A stretch of DNA of 64,000 bases from Thermoguttaceae bacterium (lineage in GTDB: Bacteria; Planctomycetota; Planctomycetia; Pirellulales; Thermoguttaceae), in contig JAGBDN010000101.1 in assembly GCA_017937485.1 (NCBI GenBank), positions 62,001-126,000 of the forward strand, given 5' to 3'. A program made the position numbers and the translations under genes. Shown here one piece after another: positions 54,654 to 63,413 of this stretch (positions within the stretch are counted from its first letter, which is position 1; the number at the start of each line of letters is the position of its first letter). Under the pieces are notes generated by a model that made no database searches, was not told the DNA's origin, and saw only the letters and a program-made list of their open reading frames with translations.

Positions 54654-55763
54654 CTATTTTTCAAAAGTCTTTATCGCGGCGTTAACCCTCGCGTTCATTT
54701 CCTCGTCGTCCAACCTCATATCTAACAAGGCTTTCAATAAACCGACGCCTGTTTGGACGTCGCCGCTTTGTATCGTCGCGACGGCAAGATTCCACCGCGC
54801 GACGCTTAACGCTTCGACGTCGATCTTCTCTTCCGCCGCCAACGTATTCGCTAATTCGTCAAAACTTGCCGCCGCCGTCGAATAATCCTTCGCGTCAAAA
54901 GCCGCCTTACCCTCTTGATAAACTTCGCTCAAGCTCCCAAAATCAAACTCTAAACACTTCAACATTTCGGCCGTCGCGTCGTTTGCGTTCGCGCTTGGAT
55001 CGTTCGTATTCGCCGCGGAAACCTTCGTCGAACCTTGCGTTTCCCCCTCGTTCGACGGCCTCGCGCTTATTCCCTTAACAACGCCTATTCCTCTAACGCC
55101 GGGCTCGCCTCCCGGAATTTCACCGACGTTCGGCCCCGCAATCGGCGGCGCCGGGCTAGGATTCCAAAAAATAACGCCGACGGCGGCTACGATCAACGTC
55201 AAAGCGGCGGAATATATCAATCGCCTCGCTCCCGGCGTCGACGCCTTCTCATCGCCTTCCGCGAACGCAACCACGCGCCTACTTGGATTCAACGCGAGCG
55301 CCAACCGAGCGATAACGCCGTCGAGCCAAGCCAACGCGCCCTTCGCCTCGTCGACCAAGCTCTTCCAAGCGGCGGCGACCCAAGCGGATATTCGCTCTAT
55401 CAGGCTCCGCTTCACCGCTATCGTCGCCAATTCCGGCTTAAACGCAAACGCGATACTTTTCCAATACTCGTCCTTCTCCGCCGCGGGATTCGCTTCATAA
55501 GCGCGTATGCGATCGTAAAACGGCATATCCTCGTAAAACCCCGCCTCGTGCAACATCGCGCACTTTTTGCGACATTTTTCACACTTCGTCAGGTGTTCCG
55601 CTAAAAGTTGCGTTTCCTCGGCGGACAACATATCAACGTACAGCGACTCCCACATACCGCAGTAGTCTTCACACAACGTTTCGAGTTCCTCTTGTTCAAT
55701 AATATACTCTTCAAGTAATGCCAATAACTCGAGCGCTCGTTTGTTTTGATCTATTTCTAACAT
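54654..55763 (-). CDS. Zinc-binding membrane anti-sigma-like protein with TPR-like C terminus
   Basis: The 369-residue protein has a zf-HC2/ZAS-type motif in its first 70 residues: C31, C35, H57, C61, C64 and C68, with AEHLTKCEKCRKKC matching the H-x3-C-x2-C core of zinc anti-sigma domains. A single transmembrane helix lies at about 182-200 (RLIYSAALTLIVAAVGVIFW). A Gly/Pro/Asn-rich linker follows and then a C-terminal helical-repeat part (AKDYSTAAASFDELANTL; GVGLLKALLDMRL). I infer an anti-sigma factor with an extracytoplasmic sensor, acting on the product of the gene upstream. It is 120 bases after that gene. Confidence 0.68.
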   Translation of the reverse strand: MLEIDQNKRALELLALLEEYIIEQEELETLCEDYCGMWESLYVDMLSAEETQLLAEHLTKCEKCRKKCAMLHEAGFYEDMPFYDRIRAYEANPAAEKDEYWKSIAFAFKPELATIAVKRSLIERISAWVAAAWKSLVDEAKGALAWLDGVIARLALALNPSRRVVAFAEGDEKASTPGARRLIYSAALTLIVAAVGVIFWNPSPAPPIAGPNVGEIPGGEPGVRGIGVVKGISARPSNEGETQGSTKVSAANTNDPSANANDATAEMLKCLEFDFGSLSEVYQEGKAAFDAKDYSTAAASFDELANTLAAEEKIDVEALSVARWNLAVATIQSGDVQTGVGLLKALLDMRLDDEEMNARVNAAIKTFEK

Positions 55764-55883
55764 TTTATCTTCTCTTTTATTTTCTCAATTTCTTATTTTG
55801 AACGATTCGACACACTATATTAACGCACTTTTAGTTTATAATTGCAATCAAGTCCGCTACAAACCCAAAGTTCACCAACAAAC

Positions 55884-57923
55884 TTAATTATTATGTTCAA
55901 AAAATGCGTTATAGTCGCCTGTTTCCCGGTCGATACGATCGATACACGCAAGAAGAACGGCTATCGCTTCGCCAATATGCCCCGCCGTATCATCATTCCT
56001 TACGGAACTCTCTAACCAGAGTTTCACGAAACGGTTACGCCAATCACACGAGAGTATTGTATTCTCCTGTATAAAATATGGCTCGCAAATATTCTCCCAG
56101 TTTTCTCTTATTTCTCTTACGACGGTCTCAATCCCTTCCAATTTTTGTTCCGCATCGGCAGGGCTATTAATTCTCTCTAATACCGAATCCACATAATTAC
56201 GTAACCAATCTTGTACGTCGCGTTCTCCCCTAATTTTTTCCAAACTGTTCCGAGCATCATTAATCGTCTGCGTTATATCTTCTACATTGTCTGCTACATT
56301 TTTTTTACTTTTTACAACCTTGTCTAAGGAATTCAAAGTTTCCCAGAAATTGCGTATCTCGCTTTTATTATTAAACGCCATTTCCAACTTTAATAAGGCA
56401 GTCATTCCCGCCGCTCTATAAGTTTGCCAAAACGCGTTAAACACCTCCTTTTGAACACCTTGGCAAAGGAGATTAAGAACCGGTTCCGTAACGTTCAGTT
56501 TTCCACGAACTCTGTATACAGCCCACCTCGTTTTCCTCGTCAAACGAGTTAAATCTGCTTGATTTATATCACCATACGTAGCGTCCTTCAGTATATCAAC
56601 CTCTTTCGCGCTCGCCACCCCAAAGCGCAAAGCATACGCCTGACGACGCCTATTCGCAGTATATTCTCTTCTATAATGAATAAACGGTTGCAACGAACAT
56701 AGTGTTTCGTCAATGTTAAACTTCAGCTTTTCCAGCAGTTCTTGCACCGCCCTATATTCATCGTTTTGTTCCGCGTCGTTGCCATTATATTGGTAAGCGC
56801 CTCCGAAATCGCCTTGATTAGCGTCATTTTCGTCGCCTTGTTCATCGTTTTGCGCGGGCTGCATATCGTTAAAAATTATTATAGGCTGATTATCCACCTG
56901 AGCCAACAACTCCTTTTGACAATAATCAGTCAAAATCTGCGCCAAACCGAGGCCGCCCCAATAAGTCTTTGCAATAGCTCCGTAAAACGTTTTTTCTTTT
57001 ATTTCGCAATAGAAATTTTCAACGTCTAAATTTTGTAACACTCCCCAACGGTTTTGTATTATGATACAATACAAAAGCCCCCGGTATTGCGCGTCAAAAG
57101 CGCTCCAAGGATGATTATTTCCCCGACCCGCTTGAATTAAAGCAAGTCCATACCAAGGATTCCCGCTTAGGTGTCCCCCTCCTTTAAAACCTTTACCGTT
57201 GTAAACGCACTCCGCAACTTGATGAAAACTTAAAGTATTAATGTCAATATTTCCTTCCCACCTTTCTTGTAGGAAAACAAGCGTGTCGGCAGGTATTTCT
57301 CCATTCTCTATTGCGGCGTCATAATGCTTCTTAAGCGACCGAACCAATTTCCCAATCAGCGTTTCTTTATCTTCCCTGTTAAAATTTTCCGCACTATCCC
57401 AAAGCGGCGCCAAATCTTGACCGTCAACGACGCCTACGCGTTCCCCAGGAACCCCGGCAAAACGCATCAAGTACCGCGTAAAACATTCTTTAAGCTCCGG
57501 CGTAAACGTTATGCAACGCTCTTCAACATAACGTTCAATGCTTTGATTTATAATTTGGCCAATTTTGTATTTCAGTTCGTCGCACCACGGCGTCTGTTCA
57601 TTGTCTATCCAATGCTCAAGTTCAGCATACGCAGTTTGCTGAGCTTCTGTACGCATCTCGTTCGTCCACTGTTCCCCCACTCCGACGCCGCCGACACATT
57701 GAACGATTATATCGCAAATCTGGGCGATCCGCGCATCGTCAATCCATGCTTGATATTGATCTACGTCATTCGTAAGACAATCGTTCATATGGCATACCAT
57801 ATCTTCAATGTCTTCATCCGACAATTGTATCTGTCTCTCGCGCACAAAGCGTATGACGTCAATATGCGTAAACAACCTTATTTTTTTGAGCAAACTGTTT
57901 CTCCACTCCACAAGGTTACCCAC
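55884..57923 (-). CDS. Large protein with possible divergent ECF-sigma-like regions (unknown)
   Basis: The 679-residue protein begins at GTG 57923, with no base between it and the stop of the preceding gene. No family is certain. Residues about 272-340 (PWSAFDAQYRGLLYCIIIQN, later AQILTDYCQKELL) resemble an ECF sigma region 2. An acidic Asn/Gln-rich linker fills 345-390. Residues about 425-478 (ADLTRLTRKTRWAVYRVRGK) resemble region 4. This is pattern reading, not a confirmed match, but the anti-sigma-like neighbour supports it. The N-terminal 160 residues share a helical pattern with the 152-residue partner. The DNA is AT-rich beside most neighbours. Confidence 0.45.
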   Translation of the reverse strand: MGNLVEWRNSLLKKIRLFTHIDVIRFVRERQIQLSDEDIEDMVCHMNDCLTNDVDQYQAWIDDARIAQICDIIVQCVGGVGVGEQWTNEMRTEAQQTAYAELEHWIDNEQTPWCDELKYKIGQIINQSIERYVEERCITFTPELKECFTRYLMRFAGVPGERVGVVDGQDLAPLWDSAENFNREDKETLIGKLVRSLKKHYDAAIENGEIPADTLVFLQERWEGNIDINTLSFHQVAECVYNGKGFKGGGHLSGNPWYGLALIQAGRGNNHPWSAFDAQYRGLLYCIIIQNRWGVLQNLDVENFYCEIKEKTFYGAIAKTYWGGLGLAQILTDYCQKELLAQVDNQPIIIFNDMQPAQNDEQGDENDANQGDFGGAYQYNGNDAEQNDEYRAVQELLEKLKFNIDETLCSLQPFIHYRREYTANRRRQAYALRFGVASAKEVDILKDATYGDINQADLTRLTRKTRWAVYRVRGKLNVTEPVLNLLCQGVQKEVFNAFWQTYRAAGMTALLKLEMAFNNKSEIRNFWETLNSLDKVVKSKKNVADNVEDITQTINDARNSLEKIRGERDVQDWLRNYVDSVLERINSPADAEQKLEGIETVVREIRENWENICEPYFIQENTILSCDWRNRFVKLWLESSVRNDDTAGHIGEAIAVLLACIDRIDRETGDYNAFFEHNN

Positions 57924-58382
57924 TCAATGATCGACAACATTATTCGTAAGCGTCCGCAGGCCTTCAATCTGCTCTATCGTTATACGATTATTCCAATTCT
58001 CATTCGCATAATTTCTTACGCTTGCGTCCAGAACCGCTTTAATTCGTGCAGTCAACGTGTTCCTTAACGGATGTTTTTTATTGTTACGCAGAACATCGCG
58101 CACAATAGTCTCAATTCGTTGAGTCCGCTCTTGTGTTATCGCCCCGAAATTATCCGCAAAACGATCGACGCTATTCCTCGCAATCCCCCATATCGCTTCA
58201 ATCTGCTCGTCGGTCCACGCCATATTCGGGCGAATTTGAAAATTCTCGTTCGCCGCGGCGTTATTTTGGTTGTTCGTCGCTTCGTTGTTATTGTTACAAA
58301 CGGCGTTATTTTGATTGTTCGTCGCTTCGTTGTTATTGTTACGAACGTCGTCGTTATTGTTTCGAATATCGTTTTCAGACAT
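57924..58382 (-). CDS. Small Asn-rich protein, first gene of the sigma-like cluster
   Basis: The 152-residue product begins with a low-complexity leader of Asn, Glu and Ala (two copies of NNNNEATNNQNNA) to about residue 45. A helical part follows (WTDEQIEAIWGIARNSVDRF; IVRDVLRNNKKHP; ARIKAVLDASVRNYANE; ITIEQIEGLRTLTNNVV). It has no family I recognise. The stop TGA directly abuts the GTG start of the next gene, so translational coupling is likely. It heads an AT-rich three-gene operon. Confidence 0.6.
   Translation of the reverse strand: MSENDIRNNNDDVRNNNNEATNNQNNAVCNNNNEATNNQNNAAANENFQIRPNMAWTDEQIEAIWGIARNSVDRFADNFGAITQERTQRIETIVRDVLRNNKKHPLRNTLTARIKAVLDASVRNYANENWNNRITIEQIEGLRTLTNNVVDH
58258..58347 (-). 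repeat. 45-bp tandem repeat in the Asn-rich leader
   Basis: Two copies (58258-58302 and 58303-58347) differ at only two bases. They encode 15-residue units of NNNNEATNNQNNA followed by two variable residues. The array could change length in frame. Confidence 0.9.
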
Positions 58383-58682
58383 TTTAAAACCGCTTAAATC
58401 TTATTTATCGCTAAATTTCGTTTCGTTCAAAATTTTGAACTTTCGCCCAAACGTTGCTAAAAGACGCTTTCACGCAAAATAATTATATAAATATCAAAAT
58501 ACGAGCGTCTTCATTTCATTTGGGCAAAAATTAAAACACGGTTTAAAAGCCTTCGTTTTTCCAACGCTCGTATCTATAGAAGGGGCGCGAAGGAAAATTT
58601 CAGGCGTTTTTACCATTTTTTTCAAAAATTCTTGCAAATTTCAAACTTTTCTTCCAACGCGCCCTCGACGCGCCGTCGGACG
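58383..58682. other. AT-rich region upstream of the sigma-like cluster
   Basis: This is the promoter region of the three-gene cluster and lies just beyond the end of the next gene. It contains ATACGAGCGT (58499-58508) and its complement ACGCTCGTAT (58564-58573), 55 bases apart, and a TATAAT on the minus strand (58482-58487) without a good -35 match. I see no gene. Confidence 0.5.
58499..58573 (-). promoter_or_regulatory. 10-bp inverted repeat upstream of the sigma-like cluster
   Basis: Perfect arms (58499-58508; 58564-58573) are 55 bases apart and lie 117-191 bases before the 152-residue gene. They could be an operator pair or part of a promoter used by the cluster's own sigma-like protein. 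This is speculative. Confidence 0.35.
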
Positions 58683-59972
58683 TCAGTCCGTCGCCTCTTC
58701 TAAAAAGACCACGACGTTGTAAAACGCCGTTTGCGGAGCGACGAAACGCGCCACGCTCTCGACGATTCCGCCCGACTCCGCCGCTTTCGGCAATATCAGC
58801 GGAACCGCGCCGAGGTCGAGAATCGCCCCCTTCGTTCGCGGAAACGCCAACTTCGCGCGAAAGTCGCAAGACACGATCGACGGTCGCTCCACCTCCAAAC
58901 GCTGCCGCGGCGCCGTCGACGTCGGAACGCGCATTCCGAAAGTCGCCGTCTTCTCGACGACCGTCGCTCGGTACCGCGCGAGCGTTTCCACCGTCTCGCC
59001 GTTCGCCGAAAGAAGCGGAGTCGCCTCGAAACGGAAACCTTCGTCGACCGCCGCGACGTCCGAAACGTAACCCGCCGGCGCCGACGAGTCGAGCCGAACG
59101 TCCCGAACCAACTCCCGCTTCGGCGCGACCGAAGACACGCCAAACGTCTCCGCGTTCGGAACGACGCCGCGCGCCGAGTTCAACAAAACAAAATCGGAAC
59201 GTTTTTTAATTTCCGCATACGCTTTTTCAAGATCCGCCTTCTCCACGAGCCAGCCTTGCGGGTCGGCGCCGTTCCCAACGACCGTCGGACGCAACGGCAT
59301 CAACGTTTGCGAAATCCGCGAACGCCAATCGGGCGTCCTCACCGCGACGACGCGAATTGAAAAAGAAACGTTGCGACGCGTCGGGTCGAGAAAACGGTCG
59401 ACGACGTTCGAAACGTAACGTTGCACCGACTCGTTATGATAAACGTACAGGCGGTCGCGAGAAGCGGAAAACGCCGAAAACGGCTCGCGACGCCAAAAAT
59501 CGTCCCCCGCGTCGAACATAATCCAGTCGACGATCGCGTTCTGCGGACTCGCGAGGTTCGGGAAACGCTCCGAATACCCGGCGACGTCGTACATCGCCCA
59601 AAATTGACCGTCGCTCTTCGGCAACTCGAATTCAAGCGAATAATTCGTCGTTCGCGGCCCGACGAAATCGACGCTCTCCGCCGCGCCGTCGCTCTCGAAC
59701 GTCGCTCCCGTCGCCGTCTCGCCGACGTTCGCGTCGACGACGACGTTCGAACCGTTTTCCGCGTTCTTCCAACCGGATTCGCTCGCCGCGTCGACGGTCT
59801 CTTGCGCCGTCGCCTCGCAAAGCGAAAAACCGACGTTTAACGCCGCCCCCAACGCGACGACCGCCGCCCAACAACGTAAAAAATCGGTTCGACCGCCGCG
59901 TTTCCGATCGCCGTCCGCCCTTGTTCGCCGCTTAAAAACGGCGCTCGCCATATTGCTTTTTCGTCGAGTCAA
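58683..59972 (-). CDS. Secreted protein of unknown family
   Basis: I place the start at TTG 59972, where GGAGG lies five bases upstream; ATG 59951 is the alternative, seven codons later. The product is about 429 residues with a signal peptide (CWAAVVALGAALNVGFSL). The mature part includes DVAGYSERFPNLASPQNAIVDW, SFSIRVVAVRTPDWRSRI, DFVLLNSARGVVPNAETFG and RFEATPLLSANGETVETLAR. The sheet-forming segments recall secretin-type or fibre-like modules, but I cannot confirm that. It is transcribed from a well-formed promoter, divergent from carboxynorspermidine synthase. Confidence 0.6.
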   Translation of the reverse strand: MTRRKSNMASAVFKRRTRADGDRKRGGRTDFLRCWAAVVALGAALNVGFSLCEATAQETVDAASESGWKNAENGSNVVVDANVGETATGATFESDGAAESVDFVGPRTTNYSLEFELPKSDGQFWAMYDVAGYSERFPNLASPQNAIVDWIMFDAGDDFWRREPFSAFSASRDRLYVYHNESVQRYVSNVVDRFLDPTRRNVSFSIRVVAVRTPDWRSRISQTLMPLRPTVVGNGADPQGWLVEKADLEKAYAEIKKRSDFVLLNSARGVVPNAETFGVSSVAPKRELVRDVRLDSSAPAGYVSDVAAVDEGFRFEATPLLSANGETVETLARYRATVVEKTATFGMRVPTSTAPRQRLEVERPSIVSCDFRAKLAFPRTKGAILDLGAVPLILPKAAESGGIVESVARFVAPQTAFYNVVVFLEEATD

Positions 59973-60030
59973 ATCGCCCTCCTTCCGTTTTTGCCGCGTT
60001 CCTCTCGAAACGGCTTTATCTATACGTATT

Positions 60031-60059
60031 ATTATAAAGAAACGCGATTTTAATTTCAA
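60031..60059 (-). promoter_or_regulatory. Promoter of the secreted-protein gene
   Basis: Minus strand: TTGAAA (60054-60059), a 17-base spacer and a perfect TATAAT (60031-60036), about 60 bases before the preferred start. Confidence 0.65.
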
Positions 60060-60290
60060 CTCGCCGCCGCCCGCCCCAAGAAAAAAAACGCTTTTTTCGA
60101 CCGTCGCCCTTCCGAAAATTCGGGCCGCGTCGTTATTAATATACCAAGGGAAAAATAATAAGGAGAAAAGCTCCGACTTGCGCGTTCTCCCCAAAAGCCT
60201 CGGACGAACAACCGCTAAAACCGGCGCTTTCGACAAAACCGATTCATTCGAGACAAAAAATGGAAAAATTTCGCCCGTCGCCCCTTCATC

Positions 60291-60319
60291 TTGCCCGAAA
60301 AGGCGCTAAAATGTATTAG
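60291..60319 (+). promoter_or_regulatory. Promoter of carboxynorspermidine synthase gene
   Basis: TTGCCC (60291-60296), a 17-base spacer and TATTAG (60314-60319), about 110 bases before ATG 60429. It is a weaker match than most. Confidence 0.4.
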
Positions 60320-60428
60320 TAAATCTTATGGCAAATTCTCGTCAATGTTTTTTCGTCCTATTTTAAGCCGCGAGAAACGTCGATGGGACCGTTTTTTTGG
60401 GGTCGTTTTTTTGGGCAAGAGGTAAAAA

Positions 60429-61631
60429 ATGAACCGCGTTTTGATCATCGGCGCCGGCGGCGTCGGGCGCGTCGTTCTGCATAAATGCGCGCAACATCCG
60501 GAAGTTTTCGACGAAATCGTCTTCGCCAGTCGCACCGTTTCGAAGTGCGACGCGATCGTCGCCGACGTGAAAACGTTTCCGAAACCGATTCCGACCGAAG
60601 CGGTCGACGCCGACGACGTCGACGCGCTCGTCCGTCTTTTTGAGAAATACCGACCGAATTTGGTCATTAATGTCGCGCTCCCGTATCAAGATTTGACGAT
60701 TATGGAAGCGTGTCTCAAAACCGGCGTCAACTACCTCGACACCGCGAACTACGAACACCCGGACGTCCCGAAATTCTGCTACGGCCCGCAATGGGAGCTT
60801 CACGAACGCTTCAAGGAAGCCGGTCTGTGCGCGATTCTCGGTTGCGGTTTCGACCCCGGCATGACGAACATTTACGTCGCCCACGCCCGCAAACACCGTT
60901 TCGACCGGATGGATACCGTCGACATCATCGACTGCAACGCCGGCGACCACGGCTACCCGTTTGCGACGAACTTCAACCCGGAAATCAACATCCGCGAAGT
61001 CTCCGCCAACGGTCGTTATTTCGAAAACGGCGAGTGGATCGAAACGAAGCCGATGGAGCATAAACGCGTCTTCGACTTCCCGGAAGGGATCGGCCCGAAA
61101 GATATGTATCTCCTTTATCACGAGGAGATGGAGTCGCTGACGAAGAACTATCCGGAAGTCAAGCGAATGCGCTTCTGGATGACGTTCGGCCAATCGTACC
61201 TGACGCACCTGAAAGTCTTGGAAAACGTCGGGATGACCGGCGTCGAACCGATCGACTACGAAGGCTGTAAGATCGTCCCGCTTCAATTCTTGAAGAAGCT
61301 CCTTCCCGACCCGGCTTCGCTCGGCCCGCGCACCGTCGGCAAGACGTGCATCGGGATTTGGGTCGTCGGCGAGAAGGACGGCAAACCGCAAACGTATTAT
61401 CTTTACAACATTTGCGATCACCAAGAGGCGTACAAAGAAGTCGGCGCGCAAGCGGTCAGCTACACGACCGGCGTCCCGGCGGCTCTCGGCGCGAAGATGT
61501 TCCTGACCGGCAAGTGGACCGGCGCGGGCGTTTTCAACGTCGAAGAGTTCGACCCGGATCCGTTTATGGCGGAAATCGGGCCGTGGGGCCTTCCTTGGCA
61601 AGAAACGTACCCGACGACGCGTTTCGAATGA
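60429..61631 (+). CDS. Carboxynorspermidine/carboxyspermidine synthase (saccharopine dehydrogenase family)
   Basis: This 400-residue enzyme reductively condenses aspartate semialdehyde with a diamine to give carboxynorspermidine or carboxyspermidine. It has the Rossmann start VLIIGAGGVGRVVLHKCAQH, then VINVALPYQDLTIMEACLKT, GVNYLDTANYEHPDV, GFDPGMTNIYVAHARKH and NAGDHGYPFATNFNPEIN, all typical. Length is normal. The matching decarboxylase gene follows on the same strand, so the pair forms an alternative spermidine route. Whether the diamine is putrescine or diaminopropane cannot be seen. Confidence 0.93.
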   Translation: MNRVLIIGAGGVGRVVLHKCAQHPEVFDEIVFASRTVSKCDAIVADVKTFPKPIPTEAVDADDVDALVRLFEKYRPNLVINVALPYQDLTIMEACLKTGVNYLDTANYEHPDVPKFCYGPQWELHERFKEAGLCAILGCGFDPGMTNIYVAHARKHRFDRMDTVDIIDCNAGDHGYPFATNFNPEINIREVSANGRYFENGEWIETKPMEHKRVFDFPEGIGPKDMYLLYHEEMESLTKNYPEVKRMRFWMTFGQSYLTHLKVLENVGMTGVEPIDYEGCKIVPLQFLKKLLPDPASLGPRTVGKTCIGIWVVGEKDGKPQTYYLYNICDHQEAYKEVGAQAVSYTTGVPAALGAKMFLTGKWTGAGVFNVEEFDPDPFMAEIGPWGLPWQETYPTTRFE

Positions 61632-62064
61632 TCGCCGTTTAACGATTCGACGCGAAAACGGTCGCCGAACGCCGCGTTAAAATCCGCCGATTTTTCCGGT
61701 TTTGCTCCCGTTTTCCGTCGAAGTCGCTCTTTATTTTAGCGTTTTCGCAACTCAAACGCGTCGGCCCCGTCGCGTTTCGCCCCTATCGTTTGCCCGCTCG
61801 GCGTCGTTTTCTCTTGGAGACAACGTCTCGCCTCGACTTGCGCGAACGAAGCGGCGCCGTTGCGTTCCGTCCGATTCCCGCCGCTTTCCGCCCGAATCGA
61901 CGGCTTGTTTTGTTCCGACGACGTCCCGCGAACCTTGCGTTTACCGACGCTTTTACGCCGACGGTCGCTCGACTTTTCCAGTCGCGCCGATTTTAACGCC
62001 GTCCGTCGTCTCCCCCTCCGCCGCAAGCGATTTTTATGACCGACCAATTCACCTAGCGAGCGCA
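61632..62064. other. Gap between the two polyamine genes
   Basis: The nspC reading frame stays open back to 61702, but that stretch is Arg/Ser/Pro-rich and unlike any decarboxylase, so I take the real start to be 62065. No other gene is supported. Confidence 0.55.
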
Positions 62065-63282
62065 ATGAATCCGATTTTTCCTTACCCTCCGTTCGACTAC
62101 GCGTCGCTCGACACGCCGACGCCTTATTACATCATCGACCGCGCCCTGATTCGCCGCAATATGCGCATCTTGGCGGACGTTCAAGAACAAGCGGGTTGCC
62201 GTATTCTTCTCGCGTTGAAAGCGTTCTCGACTTGGGGCGTTTTCGACGAAATGTCGCCCTATTTATCCGGCGTCGCGGCGAGCAGTCTTAACGAAGCGCG
62301 CCTCGGTTACGAGCATTTCAGTAAGGAAAAAGATATTCACGTTTATTCGCCGGCGTATTCGCTCGACGAGATGCGCGAACTTTGCAAATACGCGAACCAT
62401 ATCGTTTTCAACTCGTTGCAACAATGGCGTTCGCTCCGCGGCGTCGTTGAAAACTGCGGTCGCGACATTCGCGTCGGTTTGCGCGTCAACCCGGAATATT
62501 CCGAAGTTTCGCACGAAATTTACAACCCCTGCACGACGCGTTCTCGTTTCGGCGTCCGCTTGGAAAATCTGATCGACGCCGGGCCGGACGCGCTCGACGG
62601 AATCGACGGTCTCCACTTCCACACGATGTGCCAGCAAGGTTCCGACGTGTTGCAGCGCACGCTTCAAGTCGTTTGCGAACGTTTCGAACCGTACTTCGAA
62701 AAGGTGAAGTGGATCAACTTCGGCGGCGGGCACCACATCACGCGAATGGGTTACGATATTCAACGCTTGATTCGCATTATCAAAGATTTCCGCGCCAAAT
62801 ACGGCTTGGAAGTGATGATGGAGCCGGGCGAAACGCACGTCATTCACACTGGTTTCGTCGTCGGAACGGTCTTGGACGTTATCGAGAACCCGAACGGCGT
62901 CGACGTTCTTATTTTGGACGCGTCGGCGGCGGCGCATATGCCGGATATTTTGGAAATGCCGTACACGCCGGAGATTCTCGGCGCCCGTCGCGTCGTCGAC
63001 GACTGCGACGCCCCGCTCGACGAAGGCTTGTTCAAGTACATCGTCGGTTGCAAAACTTGCCTTTCCGGCGACGTGATCGGCGAATACACCTTCTCGCGCC
63101 CGATCAAAGTCGGCGACCGGCTGACGCTCGAAGATATGTCGCAATACACGACGTGCAAAAACACGACGTTCAACGGCATTCAGCTTCCGTCGATCGTTTC
63201 GTGCGACTCCGACGTCGACGGCGGCGCCTTCCGCGTCCATCGCCGTTTCGATTATCAAGATTTCAAGAATCGCCTTTCCTGA
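62065..63282 (+). CDS. nspC: Carboxynorspermidine decarboxylase NspC
   Basis: This PLP fold-III decarboxylase converts carboxynorspermidine or carboxyspermidine to the polyamine. The 405-residue product begins MNPIFPYPPFDYASL at ATG 62065. The PLP Lys is K52 in LLALKAFSTWG. HFHTMCQQGSD, INFGGGHHITRMGYD and EPGETHVIHTGF are typical, and GCKTCLSGDVIGEY carries the catalytic Cys-x-x-Gly-Asp-like segment. It follows the synthase gene on the same strand with a long gap, so they may be co-regulated but not tightly coupled. Confidence 0.92.
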   Translation: MNPIFPYPPFDYASLDTPTPYYIIDRALIRRNMRILADVQEQAGCRILLALKAFSTWGVFDEMSPYLSGVAASSLNEARLGYEHFSKEKDIHVYSPAYSLDEMRELCKYANHIVFNSLQQWRSLRGVVENCGRDIRVGLRVNPEYSEVSHEIYNPCTTRSRFGVRLENLIDAGPDALDGIDGLHFHTMCQQGSDVLQRTLQVVCERFEPYFEKVKWINFGGGHHITRMGYDIQRLIRIIKDFRAKYGLEVMMEPGETHVIHTGFVVGTVLDVIENPNGVDVLILDASAAAHMPDILEMPYTPEILGARRVVDDCDAPLDEGLFKYIVGCKTCLSGDVIGEYTFSRPIKVGDRLTLEDMSQYTTCKNTTFNGIQLPSIVSCDSDVDGGAFRVHRRFDYQDFKNRLS

Positions 63283-63413
63283 AATCGCTTTTTCGCGTCG
63301 AATCCAACCGCCGGTCGCGTCGACTTCGACGATTCGTCCGGCGGTCTTTCCGTTCGTCGCGCTTTTGGAAACCGCCGCCCGTCGACTCGTTTTTATCGCA
63401 GAGGCTCCGCGTC

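Larger units (their letters stand above)
59973..60428. other. Divergent promoter region
   Basis: It holds the two promoters at 60031-60059 (minus) and 60291-60319 (plus). I see no gene in the rest. Confidence 0.5.

Noticed and set aside
60363..61601. 412-residue minus-strand ORF
   Set aside because: It is antisense to carboxynorspermidine synthase and is typical shadow composition.
61702..62064. N-terminal extension of the nspC frame
   Set aside because: Residues before ATG 62065 are Arg/Ser/Pro-rich and unlike any decarboxylase. The family begins near MNPIFPYPPFD.
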